Shown here one piece after another: positions 51,275-60,635 of a stretch of DNA of 64,000 nucleotides. Below the pieces are notes generated by a model. It had not been told where the DNA came from. It searched no databases and was given only the letters and a program-made list of their open reading frames with translations. The position numbers were made by a program, and so were the translations under genes. How positions within the stretch are numbered: the first letter of the stretch is position 1; each line of letters opens with the position of its first letter. This DNA comes from Solibacillus sp040273735 (GTDB taxonomy: Bacteria; Bacillota; Bacilli; Bacillales_A; Planococcaceae), in NCBI RefSeq assembly GCF_040273735.1, contig NZ_JBELZM010000001.1:124001-188000 (forward strand), given 5' to 3'.

Positions 51275-53197
51275 ATGAACTTCTCATCGTTTAATGCAAT
51301 CCAAACTAATGCTTCGCAGCAAGTATCAGCAAATCAGCCATTATCGTTAAGGCAGGATCAAGTATTTCACGGGACGATCAAGCAGCTATACCCAAATCAG
51401 ATGGCAGAAGTCCAAGTGGGCAATCAAAAGCTCATGGCAAAGCTGGAAGTACCTTTAAAGGTAGGCGATGCACACTTTTTTCAGGTCACAGCGACAAATC
51501 CGCAGACAGAATTAAAAGTCGTAACTGGACCGATGTCACAATCAATGACAGCCGGCCAGCAAATGTCCCAGCTGCTCGAAACAATGAATTTGCCGAAATC
51601 GAATGAAATGCAGCAAGTACTTTCACATTTTATGAAAGCCCAGTTACCCCTTGCGAAAGAACAGCTCATTGCCGCGGAAAGCTGGATGAGAAACTTGCCT
51701 GCAGGAGTAGATAAGAATAATGCGCTTCACGCACTGCAGCGTATGGTGGAGCTGAAAATGCCTTTTACAAATACCGTATTTCAAGCATTGACTCAAGGGA
51801 TCAAAACAGATGGTTTGTCGGCAAATTTAGCAAATTTAGCGCAGCTTTTGGCAACTCAATCTGGAGGGAATGAAGCGATCAAATCATCGCTCTTACAGCA
51901 AATTGACCAGTTGGCAAAGCCGTTGAACAATGAAACAGGCGGTATCCTCCTGGCGCGGGCGACCCAAAATTTACTGGATAATAATTCAGCGATTGCATCG
52001 AAACTTCAATCGCTGACGGTATTAAAAGAAGCGGGGATTTTACCGCAAAATGCAACTTTGCAAAATTGGCAAACGGTAAATCAGCAAGGGAACCAACAGA
52101 CAATGAATCCAGTACAGGCTGCTGCAACACCGCTATTAAAAGAGGCGGGCCAAATGCTGCAACAGCTTTGGCAAACGAGCCCTGAACAAATAAAACCGGT
52201 TTTAGAGCAAGTGAAAGCATGGATTAATAATGAAAGCTTATTATCTTCTACACAAAAGCAGCAACTACAGCAATTACTATCGCGTTTTGAACAGCTACCT
52301 GCTTCAAAGCCAGCAGTGGAAGCATTGATAAATCAACTGCGGCAGCAACTGACAAACGCATACAGTGAAAATGTGACAACGCGATTATTTATGCAAAATG
52401 ATCAAGGAATGTCCGCGAAAGATCAATTGCTTACGTTACTAAAGCCAGATATGAATTTACCGATTGCAGATCAGCTGCTGCGCAATTTAGTGAAAGTGAC
52501 GGCTGATAGTCCGCAGCCTGTGATGCAAAGTGTGCTCACGCAAGCGGAAGGTCAAGTGCAGGCTGGGGTTGATAGCCGTGCGATGGAACAGGCGATAAAG
52601 ACTGTCTTAAAAGGGCTTGGCGTAAGCTATGAGGCGGCACTGGCAAATAAGGCAGTGGATATACAGGCAATTGCCCAGCAAATAAAGCCGCAATTATTAG
52701 CGCTTCTTCAAGATGTCCAAACACCGGTTGCGATAAAAGATGCCACTGAAATGGTGATGGCCAGACTAAATGGGATGCAGCTTAATTCAGGGGAAAACGG
52801 ACATCAGCATCAGCTTGTCATGCAGGTACCGTTGGATTTTTTCGGTAAGAAGATGGATGCCACATTGCAATGGAATGGTCGTATGAAAGAAGATGGTAAA
52901 ATTGATGCCAATTTTGCGCGCATTCTATTCTATTTAAATATGGAAACATTGCAGCAAACTGTAATCGATATGCAAGTACAAAATCGTGTTGTCACAATTA
53001 ACATATATAATGATATGCCGAATTTAGGTTCGTTGGCGACTTCGCTAAAAGGAACATTAAAGACAGGATTGCTGGAAAAAGACTATACATTATCAGGACT
53101 GTTTATCAAACCCTTTGGAGAACAAGCAGGAAAAACTGTCACAAAAATGTCAAATCAGCAAGAAGACGAGCAAGGAGGGGTAGATATCCGCGTATGA
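51275..53197 (+). CDS. ylqG: Large Gln-rich protein YlqG, FliK-like C-terminus
   Basis: A 640-residue protein, rich in Gln, Leu, Ala and Asn and with no membrane segment. It starts with a repetitive Asn/Gln-rich stretch and a beta domain (VFHGTIKQLYPNQMAEVQVG). The long helical middle is like a molecular ruler. The end (VPLDFFGKKMDATLQWNGRM to LEKDYTLSGLFI) looks like the FliK hook-length control C-terminal domain. It overlaps ylqH by four bases. B. subtilis ylqG is in the same place with no set function. ATG 51275 with AAGGGAG upstream. The FliK likeness is my inference. Confidence 0.75.
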   Translation: MNFSSFNAIQTNASQQVSANQPLSLRQDQVFHGTIKQLYPNQMAEVQVGNQKLMAKLEVPLKVGDAHFFQVTATNPQTELKVVTGPMSQSMTAGQQMSQLLETMNLPKSNEMQQVLSHFMKAQLPLAKEQLIAAESWMRNLPAGVDKNNALHALQRMVELKMPFTNTVFQALTQGIKTDGLSANLANLAQLLATQSGGNEAIKSSLLQQIDQLAKPLNNETGGILLARATQNLLDNNSAIASKLQSLTVLKEAGILPQNATLQNWQTVNQQGNQQTMNPVQAAATPLLKEAGQMLQQLWQTSPEQIKPVLEQVKAWINNESLLSSTQKQQLQQLLSRFEQLPASKPAVEALINQLRQQLTNAYSENVTTRLFMQNDQGMSAKDQLLTLLKPDMNLPIADQLLRNLVKVTADSPQPVMQSVLTQAEGQVQAGVDSRAMEQAIKTVLKGLGVSYEAALANKAVDIQAIAQQIKPQLLALLQDVQTPVAIKDATEMVMARLNGMQLNSGENGHQHQLVMQVPLDFFGKKMDATLQWNGRMKEDGKIDANFARILFYLNMETLQQTVIDMQVQNRVVTINIYNDMPNLGSLATSLKGTLKTGLLEKDYTLSGLFIKPFGEQAGKTVTKMSNQQEDEQGGVDIRV

Positions 53198-53487
53198 CCG
53201 AAAAAAAATATATACGAAAAGAAGCGATCGCCCTTTCCTATGATCCGCAGAAAAGCAATGGTCCGACAATCGTCGCAAAAGGAAAAGGGAAGATTGCGGA
53301 AAATATATTAGAAAAAGCAGCAATGCATGAAGTGCCTGTTTACGAAGACCCGAACTTGGTGCAACTGTTAGGCCAGCTTGACTTAAACACATCGATCCCG
53401 GAAGAACTATATCAAGCAGTTGCCGAAGTTTTTGCCTTTATTTATCATTTGGACGAAAAGCAGAAGTTAACTTTTAAAAATAAATAA
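53194..53487 (+). CDS. ylqH: FlhB C-terminal-like protein YlqH (FlhX type)
   Basis: A 97-residue soluble protein that looks like the cytoplasmic end of the flagellar export gate FlhB (EscU/YscU family). It has AIALSYDPQKSNGPTIVAKGK at the start, ILEKAAMHEVPVYEDPNLVQ near residue 38 and IPEELYQAVAEVFAFIY near 67. It lacks the FlhB membrane domain. It also lacks the NPTH self-cleavage site, which is only faintly echoed by YDPQ. Translation is coupled to ylqG, so the two may act together in type III flagellar export control, but this is unproven. Confidence 0.8.
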   Translation: MTEKKYIRKEAIALSYDPQKSNGPTIVAKGKGKIAENILEKAAMHEVPVYEDPNLVQLLGQLDLNTSIPEELYQAVAEVFAFIYHLDEKQKLTFKNK

Positions 53488-53597
53488 CCGGTACTTTTTT
53501 ATCTTTATGCAGAGTATATCTTTCGGAAAATTAGAAAATATCTATACAAAGAATATTTTGACATAAAGCAAACTAAAAATTGCTTGTGTGACAAATA

Positions 53598-53626
53598 TAG
53601 ACATTGTCTGAATAATTGTATAAAAT
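53598..53626 (+). promoter_or_regulatory. Probable sigma-A promoter of sucCD
   Basis: TAGACA at 53598-53603, a 17-base spacer and TAAAAT at 53621-53626, each one base from consensus. The leader would be about 43 bases. A TTGACA at 53568 has no matching -10. Confidence 0.55.
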
Positions 53627-53675
53627 AGATTATGTTAGTAGAATAATTTCCAAATGTCCGATGGGAGGATGTATC

Positions 53676-54857
53676 ATGAATATCCATGAGTATCAAGGGA
53701 AAGAAATATTAAGACAATACGGTGTAGCGGTTCCAAGAGGAAGTGTCGCGTTTTCACCAGACGAAGCAGTAAAAGCAGCAAAAGAGCTAGGTTCAAACGT
53801 AACAGTAGTAAAAGCACAAATTCATGCAGGGGGCCGCGGTAAAGCTGGGGGCGTTAAAATTGCAAAAAACCTGGATGAAGTTCGCTCTTTCTCTAAAGAA
53901 TTATTAGGCAAAATTTTAGTAACTCACCAAACAGGTCCAGACGGTAAAGAAGTAAAGCGTCTTTATATAGAAGAAGGTTCGGACATTAAAAAAGAGTATT
54001 ACTTAAGTTTAGTATTAGACCGTGCAACTTCTAGAGTAGTAATGATGGGTTCTGAAGAAGGCGGTATGGATATCGAAGAGGTAGCGGAGACTAATCCGGA
54101 AAAAATCTTCAAAGAAGTGATTGACCCGGTTACAGGGTTAAATGCTTTCCAGGCACGTCGTATGGCATTCAATATGAATATCCCTGCCAAGCTAGTAAAT
54201 AAAGCAGTAGGGTTAATGCTTGGTATTTACAAAGCCTTTATCGATAAAGATGCATCAACAGTAGAAATCAACCCTCTAGTTGTAACTGGTGATGATCAGG
54301 TAGTGGCGCTTGATGCAAAATTCAACTTTGATGCAAACGCTTTATATCGTCACAAAGATATCGTAGAATTACGCGATTTCGATGAAGAAGATCCAAAAGA
54401 AATTGAAGCATCTAAATATGATTTAAGTTATATTTCGTTAGACGGCAATATCGGCTGTATGGTAAATGGTGCAGGTCTTGCTATGGCGACGATGGATACG
54501 ATTAGTTACTACGGCGGATCACCCGCAAACTTCCTTGATGTTGGGGGCGGTGCAACAGCTGAAAAAGTAACAGAAGCTTTTAAAATTATTTTATCTGACA
54601 AAAATGTAAAAGGAATTTTCGTTAACATTTTTGGTGGGATCATGAAGTGCGACATCATTGCAAAAGGTGTTATTACAGCTGCAAAAGAAGTCGGTTTAGA
54701 AGTTCCATTAGTAGTACGTTTGGAAGGGACTAACGTAGAGCTAGGTAAAAAGTTATTAAATGAATCTGGATTAAACATTGTGGCAGCTGACTCAATGGCG
54801 GACGGCGCACAAAAAATCGTGAAATTAGTTGAAGCTGAAGGCGGGGTAAAGGCATGA
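53676..54857 (+). CDS. sucC: Succinyl-CoA ligase (ADP-forming), beta subunit
   Basis: It makes ATP or GTP from succinyl-CoA in the TCA cycle, with SucD. The 393-residue product starts with NIHEYQGKEILRQYGV and has an ATP-grasp domain (VVKAQIHAGGRGKAGGVK near residue 45, VEINPLVV near 200, ALDAKFNFD) and a CoA-ligase-like C-terminal domain (NGAGLAMATMD, NIFGGIMKCD). ATG 53676 has GGGAGG before it; an in-frame ATG at 53616 would lie before the predicted transcript start. It overlaps sucD by four bases. Confidence 0.97.
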   Translation: MNIHEYQGKEILRQYGVAVPRGSVAFSPDEAVKAAKELGSNVTVVKAQIHAGGRGKAGGVKIAKNLDEVRSFSKELLGKILVTHQTGPDGKEVKRLYIEEGSDIKKEYYLSLVLDRATSRVVMMGSEEGGMDIEEVAETNPEKIFKEVIDPVTGLNAFQARRMAFNMNIPAKLVNKAVGLMLGIYKAFIDKDASTVEINPLVVTGDDQVVALDAKFNFDANALYRHKDIVELRDFDEEDPKEIEASKYDLSYISLDGNIGCMVNGAGLAMATMDTISYYGGSPANFLDVGGGATAEKVTEAFKIILSDKNVKGIFVNIFGGIMKCDIIAKGVITAAKEVGLEVPLVVRLEGTNVELGKKLLNESGLNIVAADSMADGAQKIVKLVEAEGGVKA

Positions 54858-55756
54858 GTGTGTTCATTAATCAAGAGACAAAAGTAATCGTACAAGGGAT
54901 TACTGGGGAAACAGCCCTTTTCCATACAAAACAAATGCTTGAATACGGAACGAAAATCGTTGCAGGGGTAACACCAGGTAAAGGTGGTCTTGAAATCGAA
55001 GGTGTTCCTGTATTCAATACAGTACAAGAAGCAGTCGATGCGACAGGTGCAAATGTATCAGTTATTTACGTACCGGCACCATTTGCTGCTGATGCTATTA
55101 TCGAAGCAGTTGATGCGGATCTGGATATGACGATTTGTATTACAGAACATATTCCGGTTCTTGATATGGTAAAAGTAAAGCGCTATATGGAAGGCAAGAA
55201 AACACGTTTAGTTGGTCCAAACTGTCCAGGTGTTATTACTGCTGATGAGTGTAAAATCGGTATCATGCCAGGTTACATTCATACAAAAGGACATGTAGGC
55301 GTGGTTTCGCGTTCTGGTACATTAACTTATGAAGCGGTACACCAGCTGTCTCAGGCAGGAATCGGTCAAACAACAGCCGTAGGAATCGGGGGCGACCCGG
55401 TAAATGGGACAAACTTTATCGATTGCTTAAAAGCATTCAACGAAGACCCGGAAACTTATGCGGTTGTCATGATTGGTGAAATCGGTGGTACAGCGGAAGA
55501 AGAAGCTGCTGAATGGATCCAGGAAAACATGAACAAACCGGTAGTAGGCTTTATCGGTGGTCAAACAGCTCCTCCAGGAAAGCGTATGGGTCACGCAGGT
55601 GCCATTATTTCCGGCGGTAAAGGAACAGCTGCAGAGAAAATCAAAGCAATGAATGCAGCGGGTATTGAAGTAGCTCCGACACCTTCTGTAATCGGTGAAA
55701 CACTGATTAAAGTAATTAAAGAAAAAGGCTTGTACGAAGCTTGTAAAACACATTAA
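54854..55756 (+). CDS. sucD: Succinyl-CoA ligase (ADP-forming), alpha subunit
   Basis: It binds CoA and carries the phospho-His. The 300-residue product has VQGITGETALFHTKQM near residue 13, VGPNCPGVI near 120, GIGGDPVNGT near 175 and the catalytic His in RMGHAGAIISGGKGTA near 246. It is translated from an ATGA overlap with sucC. Confidence 0.97.
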   Translation: MSVFINQETKVIVQGITGETALFHTKQMLEYGTKIVAGVTPGKGGLEIEGVPVFNTVQEAVDATGANVSVIYVPAPFAADAIIEAVDADLDMTICITEHIPVLDMVKVKRYMEGKKTRLVGPNCPGVITADECKIGIMPGYIHTKGHVGVVSRSGTLTYEAVHQLSQAGIGQTTAVGIGGDPVNGTNFIDCLKAFNEDPETYAVVMIGEIGGTAEEEAAEWIQENMNKPVVGFIGGQTAPPGKRMGHAGAIISGGKGTAAEKIKAMNAAGIEVAPTPSVIGETLIKVIKEKGLYEACKTH

Positions 55757-55761
55757 AATGA

Positions 55762-55793
55762 AAGATGTAGCGGTCGCCTCGCTACATCTTTTT
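55762..55793 (+). terminator. Terminator after sucD
   Basis: AAGATGTAGCG / CGCTACATCTT, an 11-bp perfect stem with a seven-base loop, followed by TTT. Confidence 0.88.
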
Positions 55794-55930
55794 CGTATGT
55801 CTCCATATGCTAGGTTCCGTGAACGGGTTATGATCCCCATTCATTGGCAATACTATGTTCTGCACAATGCTTACCTCACACTTAAAAACTGCGGTCATCT
55901 GAATTTCTTCTATTAAAAAGGAGTGTCGAA

Positions 55931-56824
55931 ATGACCAACCCAGTAAATGAACAATTATTGAAACTGCATTTTATTCTTCCTCTCTCCTGGAAAAAAGTCC
56001 GGAATTTAATGAAAATTACAGATGATTTCGACGAAATATTGCATATTTCGCCAAAATTTTTAGCGTTCCAGCTAAATATAAAAGAAGAAAAAGCCTCGCA
56101 GTTATTAAAACATTATAAAGAGCTCATACCAAAGACGATGGCAACTTATTATGGCCAACATAATATAATGGCCATTCCCTATACGGATCCTTTATATCCG
56201 GAACGCATTAGACAACTGTACGATGCACCTGCTGTTATATATGCAAAAGGTGATATTCAGTTGCTGAACAGACCGAAAATGATTGCGGTCATCGGTTCAA
56301 GGGCAGCGACAAGCTATAGTGAGGATGTATTGAATTTCATTCTTCCTCCGTTAATTCGTGAGCAATATGTGATAGTGAGCGGTCTTGCAAAAGGAGCGGA
56401 CCGACTTGCACATGAAGCAACAATCCGATATGGTGGAAAGACAATAGGTGTTTTAGGTCATGGTTTTTTCCATAGTTATCCTCCCCAAAATAAAGAGCTG
56501 AATGCATCTATGGCACATGAGCATTTACTTGTAACAGAATATCCTCCCTATATAGGTGTGCAGAAATGGCATTTCCCTGCACGAAACCGTATTATTAGCG
56601 GTTTAAGCGAAGCGCTGGTCGTTACGGAAGCAGCACTGAAAAGCGGAACACTTATAACAACAGAGCTTGCTCTTGAACAAGGAAAAGATGTTTTTGCAGT
56701 GCCGGGAAATATTTTTAGCGAGCAGTCACGAGGGACAAATAAATTAATAAAAGAAGGGGCAATTCCAGTGTGGGATGGCTTTCAAATCTTAGAGGAAATT
56801 CAATTGTTTTCAAAATCACGTTGA
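55931..56824 (+). CDS. dprA: DNA-processing protein DprA (Smf)
   Basis: It protects incoming single-stranded DNA and loads RecA in natural transformation. The 297-residue product has an N-terminal helical part (about 1-70) and the Rossmann-like core: AVIGSRAATSYS near residue 116, VSGLAKGADRLAHEATI near 149, GVLGHGFFHSYPPQN near 176 and SGTLITTELALEQGKDVFAVPG near 236. It ends soon after the core, without a long C-terminal winged helix. The complete frame hints that competence functions may exist. Confidence 0.94.
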   Translation: MTNPVNEQLLKLHFILPLSWKKVRNLMKITDDFDEILHISPKFLAFQLNIKEEKASQLLKHYKELIPKTMATYYGQHNIMAIPYTDPLYPERIRQLYDAPAVIYAKGDIQLLNRPKMIAVIGSRAATSYSEDVLNFILPPLIREQYVIVSGLAKGADRLAHEATIRYGGKTIGVLGHGFFHSYPPQNKELNASMAHEHLLVTEYPPYIGVQKWHFPARNRIISGLSEALVVTEAALKSGTLITTELALEQGKDVFAVPGNIFSEQSRGTNKLIKEGAIPVWDGFQILEEIQLFSKSR

Positions 56825-56828
56825 AAAA

Positions 56829-56867
56829 AAGTTGCAATATTAGCCAATCTGTTATACATTTTGCAAC
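56829..56867 (+). terminator. Weak hairpin after dprA
   Basis: GTTGCAA pairs with TTGCAAC over a loop of about 24 bases, with no T run. At best it is a weak signal. Confidence 0.3.
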
Positions 56868-56949
56868 AGGAAAAGCTTTGACATACATGGACAGCTTCAT
56901 GTGAGTAGATATAAGAAAAATAACTATACCTCTATAAGGAGGACAACAG

Positions 56950-59034
56950 ATGGCAGATTATTTAGTAATTGTTGAATCACCTGCAAAGGCGAAAACAATT
57001 GAACGATATTTAGGAAAAAAATATAAAGTAAAAGCTTCGATTGGGCATGTACGTGATTTACCACGTAGTCAAATGGGAATCGATACCGAAAATAACTATG
57101 ATCCAAAATATATTACAATTCGCGGTAAAGGTCCGGTACTTCAGGAACTGAAAACAGCGGCAAAAAAAGTGAAAAAGATTTATCTCGCAGCCGATCCAGA
57201 CCGTGAAGGGGAAGCAATTGCCTGGCATTTAGCCACTGCTTTAAACATTGATATTAATTCAGATTGCCGCGTCGTATTCAACGAGATTACGAAAGAAGCA
57301 ATTTTAGAGAGCTTCAAGCATCCACGCCCGATTAATATGGATTTAGTCGATGCACAGCAAGCACGTCGTATTTTAGACCGTCTAGTAGGCTACAATATTA
57401 GTCCGATCCTTTGGAAAAAGGTTAAGAAGGGCTTATCGGCAGGACGTGTACAATCTGTTTCATTGCGTTTGATTATTGACCGTGAAAATGAAATTAAAAA
57501 CTTCGAGCCGGAAGAATACTGGTCAATCGATGCAAGCTTCGAGAAAGGCAAAAAGCAATTCGATGCCTTTTATTACGGAAACGGCAAAGAAAAAATTAAA
57601 TTAACAAATGAACAACAAGTGAAAGATATATTAAAAGGTGTTAAAGGCTCGGAATTTGAAGTAAAGAATGTTGTAAAAAAAGAACGGAAGCGCAATGCTT
57701 CTCCAGCCTTCACGACTTCTTCACTTCAACAGGAAGCCGCACGTAAGTTAAACTTCCGTGCCAAGAAGACGATGATGCTTGCACAGCAGCTTTATGAAGG
57801 TATTGAGCTAAGCAAAAAAGAAGGCGCTGTCGGTTTAATTACGTATATGCGTACCGACTCAACGCGTATTTCCGATACAGCGAAAACAGAGGCTAAGTCA
57901 TATATCGAAACAAAATACGGCAAAGATTTCATTGCCGGAGAGCAAAAACAGGCAAAAGCAAAAGCAAATGCACAAGATGCCCATGAAGCGATCCGTCCAA
58001 CGAGTGCGATGCGTACACCGGAGGAGCTTAAAGCTATTTTAAGCCGTGACCAGCTGCGATTATACCGTTTAATTTGGGAGCGCTTTATCGCAAGTCAAAT
58101 GGCACCAGCTGTACTTGATACCGTGACAGTTGATTTGCAAAACAATGACGTATTATTCCGTGCAAACGGGTCTCAAGTGAAATTTGCCGGGTTTATGAAA
58201 CTTTATATTGAAGGCACAGACGATCAGGAAGAAGAAACAAATAAGCTTTTACCTGAAATGGAAATCGGCGATAAAGTAAAATCGCTTGAAATCGAACCGA
58301 AGCAGCACTTCACTCAGCCACCTCCTCGCTATTCAGAGGCGCGTCTAGTAAAGACATTGGAAGAGCTAGGTATAGGCCGTCCATCGACATATGCCCCAAC
58401 ACTGGATACTATCCAAAAGCGCGGTTATGTGCAGCTTGATGCGAAGCGCTTTGTGCCGACAGAACTTGGAGAAATCGTTCATCAGGCAACATTGGAATTT
58501 TTCCCGGAAATCATCAACATTGAATTTACCGCACAGATGGAGCATAATCTTGATGAAATCGAAGAAGGCATTACACAATGGGTAAATGTCATCGATGAAT
58601 TTTACAAAGACTTTGAACCGCGGGTGAAATATGCGGATGAAGTAATGGAAAAAATCGAAATTAAAGATGAGCCTGCTGGAGAAGACTGCGAAAAATGCGG
58701 TGCGCCAATGGTATTCAAGCTTGGACGTTACGGGAAATTTATGGCTTGTTCAAACTTCCCGGATTGCCGCAACACAAAAGCGATTGTAAAACCGATCGAT
58801 GTTAAATGTCCTTCATGTGAGACAGGTGAAATTGTTGAGCGTAAATCCAAAACAAAGCGCATTTTTTACGGATGCAATCAGTATCCGGAATGTGACTTCG
58901 TATCATGGGATAAGCCGATTAGTAGACCTTGTCCGAAATGTAGTGCATTATTAGTAGAGAAGAAATTGAAAAAAGGTGTTCAAATTCAGTGTACAAACAG
59001 TGAATGTGATTATGAAGAAACACCGTCACAATAA
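56950..59034 (+). CDS. topA: DNA topoisomerase I
   Basis: It relaxes negative supercoils by single-strand cuts. The 694-residue product has the Toprim domain (VIVESPAKAKTIERYLG at the start, AADPDREGEAIAWHL near residue 80), the active-site Tyr in ITYMRTDSTRIS near 300, and three C-terminal zinc ribbons (CEKCGAPM..CSNFPDC, CPSCETG..CNQYPEC, CPKCSALL..CTNSEC). AAGGAGGA precedes the ATG. All domains are complete. Confidence 0.97.
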   Translation: MADYLVIVESPAKAKTIERYLGKKYKVKASIGHVRDLPRSQMGIDTENNYDPKYITIRGKGPVLQELKTAAKKVKKIYLAADPDREGEAIAWHLATALNIDINSDCRVVFNEITKEAILESFKHPRPINMDLVDAQQARRILDRLVGYNISPILWKKVKKGLSAGRVQSVSLRLIIDRENEIKNFEPEEYWSIDASFEKGKKQFDAFYYGNGKEKIKLTNEQQVKDILKGVKGSEFEVKNVVKKERKRNASPAFTTSSLQQEAARKLNFRAKKTMMLAQQLYEGIELSKKEGAVGLITYMRTDSTRISDTAKTEAKSYIETKYGKDFIAGEQKQAKAKANAQDAHEAIRPTSAMRTPEELKAILSRDQLRLYRLIWERFIASQMAPAVLDTVTVDLQNNDVLFRANGSQVKFAGFMKLYIEGTDDQEEETNKLLPEMEIGDKVKSLEIEPKQHFTQPPPRYSEARLVKTLEELGIGRPSTYAPTLDTIQKRGYVQLDAKRFVPTELGEIVHQATLEFFPEIINIEFTAQMEHNLDEIEEGITQWVNVIDEFYKDFEPRVKYADEVMEKIEIKDEPAGEDCEKCGAPMVFKLGRYGKFMACSNFPDCRNTKAIVKPIDVKCPSCETGEIVERKSKTKRIFYGCNQYPECDFVSWDKPISRPCPKCSALLVEKKLKKGVQIQCTNSECDYEETPSQ

Positions 59035-59052
59035 AATGAAGAGGTAACAAAA

Positions 59053-60366
59053 ATGACACAACAAGTAGTAAATGTAATTGGTGCAGGTTTAGCCGGTTCA
59101 GAAGCAGCTTGGCAAATTGCGAAGCGCGGTGTGAACGTACGTTTATATGAAATGCGCCCAGTAAAACAAACACCAGCACATCATACAGATAAATTCGCTG
59201 AGCTTGTATGCTCAAACTCTTTACGTGCAAACGGACTGACAAATGCTGTTGGTGTAATTAAAGAGGAAATGCGTAAATTGGATTCTGTTATTATTGCAGC
59301 AGCAGACAATAGCTCTGTACCTGCCGGCGGTGCTTTAGCAGTAGACCGTCATGAATTTGCTGGTATCGTAACAGAAAAAGTGAAAAACCACCCGCTAATC
59401 GAGGTAATTAATGAAGAGGTGACTGAAATTCCGGAAGGCATTACAGTAATCGCAACTGGTCCATTAACTTCTGAAGCATTGGCAAAACAAATTCAGGGAC
59501 TTACAGGGGAAGACTATTTGTACTTCTATGATGCGGCAGCACCGATCATCGAAAAAGATTCAATCAATATGGATAAAGTATACTTGAAATCACGCTATGA
59601 CAAAGGTGAAGCGGCATACTTGAACTGTCCGATGACAAAAGAAGAATTCGATGCTTTCCGTGAAGCGCTTATTACAGCGGAATGTGCACCTTTAAAAGAA
59701 TTCGAAAAAGAAAAGTATTTCGAAGGGTGTATGCCAATTGAAGTAATGGCGGCACGCGGCGAGAAGACTATGACATTCGGACCGATGAAACCGGTTGGTC
59801 TGGAAGATCCGAAAACCGATAAACGTCCATATGCTGTTGTTCAGTTACGACAAGATGATGCAGCCGGGACACTTTATAATTTAGTAGGCTTCCAAACACA
59901 TTTAAAATGGCCTGAACAAAAGCGTGTCTTCTCGATGATTCCTGGTTTAGAGAACTTGGAAATTGTACGCTACGGCGTAATGCACCGTAATACGTTCATC
60001 AATTCACCGAAAGTGCTGACACAGACATATCAGCTGAAAGCACGTCCAAACCTTTTCTTCGCAGGTCAAATGACAGGTGTTGAAGGTTATGTAGAATCTG
60101 CCGGCAGTGGTCTGATCGCCGGGATTAATGCAGCACGTATGGCTTTAGGCCAAGAGTTGCTTTACTTCCCGCATGAAACAGCATTAGGTGCAATGGCTCG
60201 ATACATTACACATACAGATGCGAAAAACTTCCAGCCGATGAACGTGAATTTCGGGATTTTCCCGGAACTTGGCGAGCGCATCAAGTCAAAGCCAGAGCGT
60301 GCTGAACGCCATGCTAACCGCGCATTAGAGGCAATTCAGAATTTTATTAATAATCAGGCAATTTAA
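59053..60366 (+). CDS. trmFO: Folate-dependent tRNA (uracil-54-C5)-methyltransferase TrmFO
   Basis: It makes ribothymidine 54 in tRNA with methylene-THF and FAD. The 437-residue product has the FAD loop VIGAGLAGSEAAWQIA at the start, FAELVCSNSLRANGLTNAVG near residue 58 and FEGCMPIEVMAARG near 220. The C-terminal FAD region is GQMTGVEGYVESAGSGLIAG near 335. It is the Gid protein and follows topA as in B. subtilis. A strong terminator separates it from xerC. Confidence 0.96.
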   Translation: MTQQVVNVIGAGLAGSEAAWQIAKRGVNVRLYEMRPVKQTPAHHTDKFAELVCSNSLRANGLTNAVGVIKEEMRKLDSVIIAAADNSSVPAGGALAVDRHEFAGIVTEKVKNHPLIEVINEEVTEIPEGITVIATGPLTSEALAKQIQGLTGEDYLYFYDAAAPIIEKDSINMDKVYLKSRYDKGEAAYLNCPMTKEEFDAFREALITAECAPLKEFEKEKYFEGCMPIEVMAARGEKTMTFGPMKPVGLEDPKTDKRPYAVVQLRQDDAAGTLYNLVGFQTHLKWPEQKRVFSMIPGLENLEIVRYGVMHRNTFINSPKVLTQTYQLKARPNLFFAGQMTGVEGYVESAGSGLIAGINAARMALGQELLYFPHETALGAMARYITHTDAKNFQPMNVNFGIFPELGERIKSKPERAERHANRALEAIQNFINNQAI

Positions 60367-60371
60367 TTGCG

Positions 60372-60408
60372 AAAAGCCCTTAAAGATTGTTATACTTTAA
60401 GGGCTTTT
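60372..60408 (+). terminator. Terminator after trmFO
   Basis: AAAAGCCCTTAAAG pairs perfectly with CTTTAAGGGCTTTT around a nine-base loop. The T-rich arm and the following AATTTT complete the signal. Confidence 0.88.
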
Positions 60409-60635
60409 AATTTTGCGGTGATTATTTTGTAAATGACTATAAAATGAAGTATTGCTTGACATGATGTTGCGAAATTTGTCGAATAATACAAAGAAGTTGA
60501 ATAACTCCAGCAAATTTTACTTGAAAAGTATTCACAATAGGTATAGTGTCAATATGTGTGTTTTTTTAGTAGGAAAATAAACATATTTATTCATACAACA
60601 TCATTTCTCTTTTGTAATAACAGGGGGTATACACG

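Noticed and set aside
53568..53600. TTGACA at 53568 as the sucC -35
   Set aside because: No acceptable -10 lies 16-18 bases downstream; the TAGACA/TAAAAT pair 30 bases later is better placed.
54509..55027. Minus-strand open frame of 172 codons opposite sucC-sucD
   Set aside because: It spans the conserved ATGA junction of sucCD and shows no ribosome site or motif.
60457..60490. TTGACA near 60457 as the xerC promoter
   Set aside because: The hexamer 17 bases on is TCGAAT, only four of six matches, and the AT-rich surroundings give many such hits.
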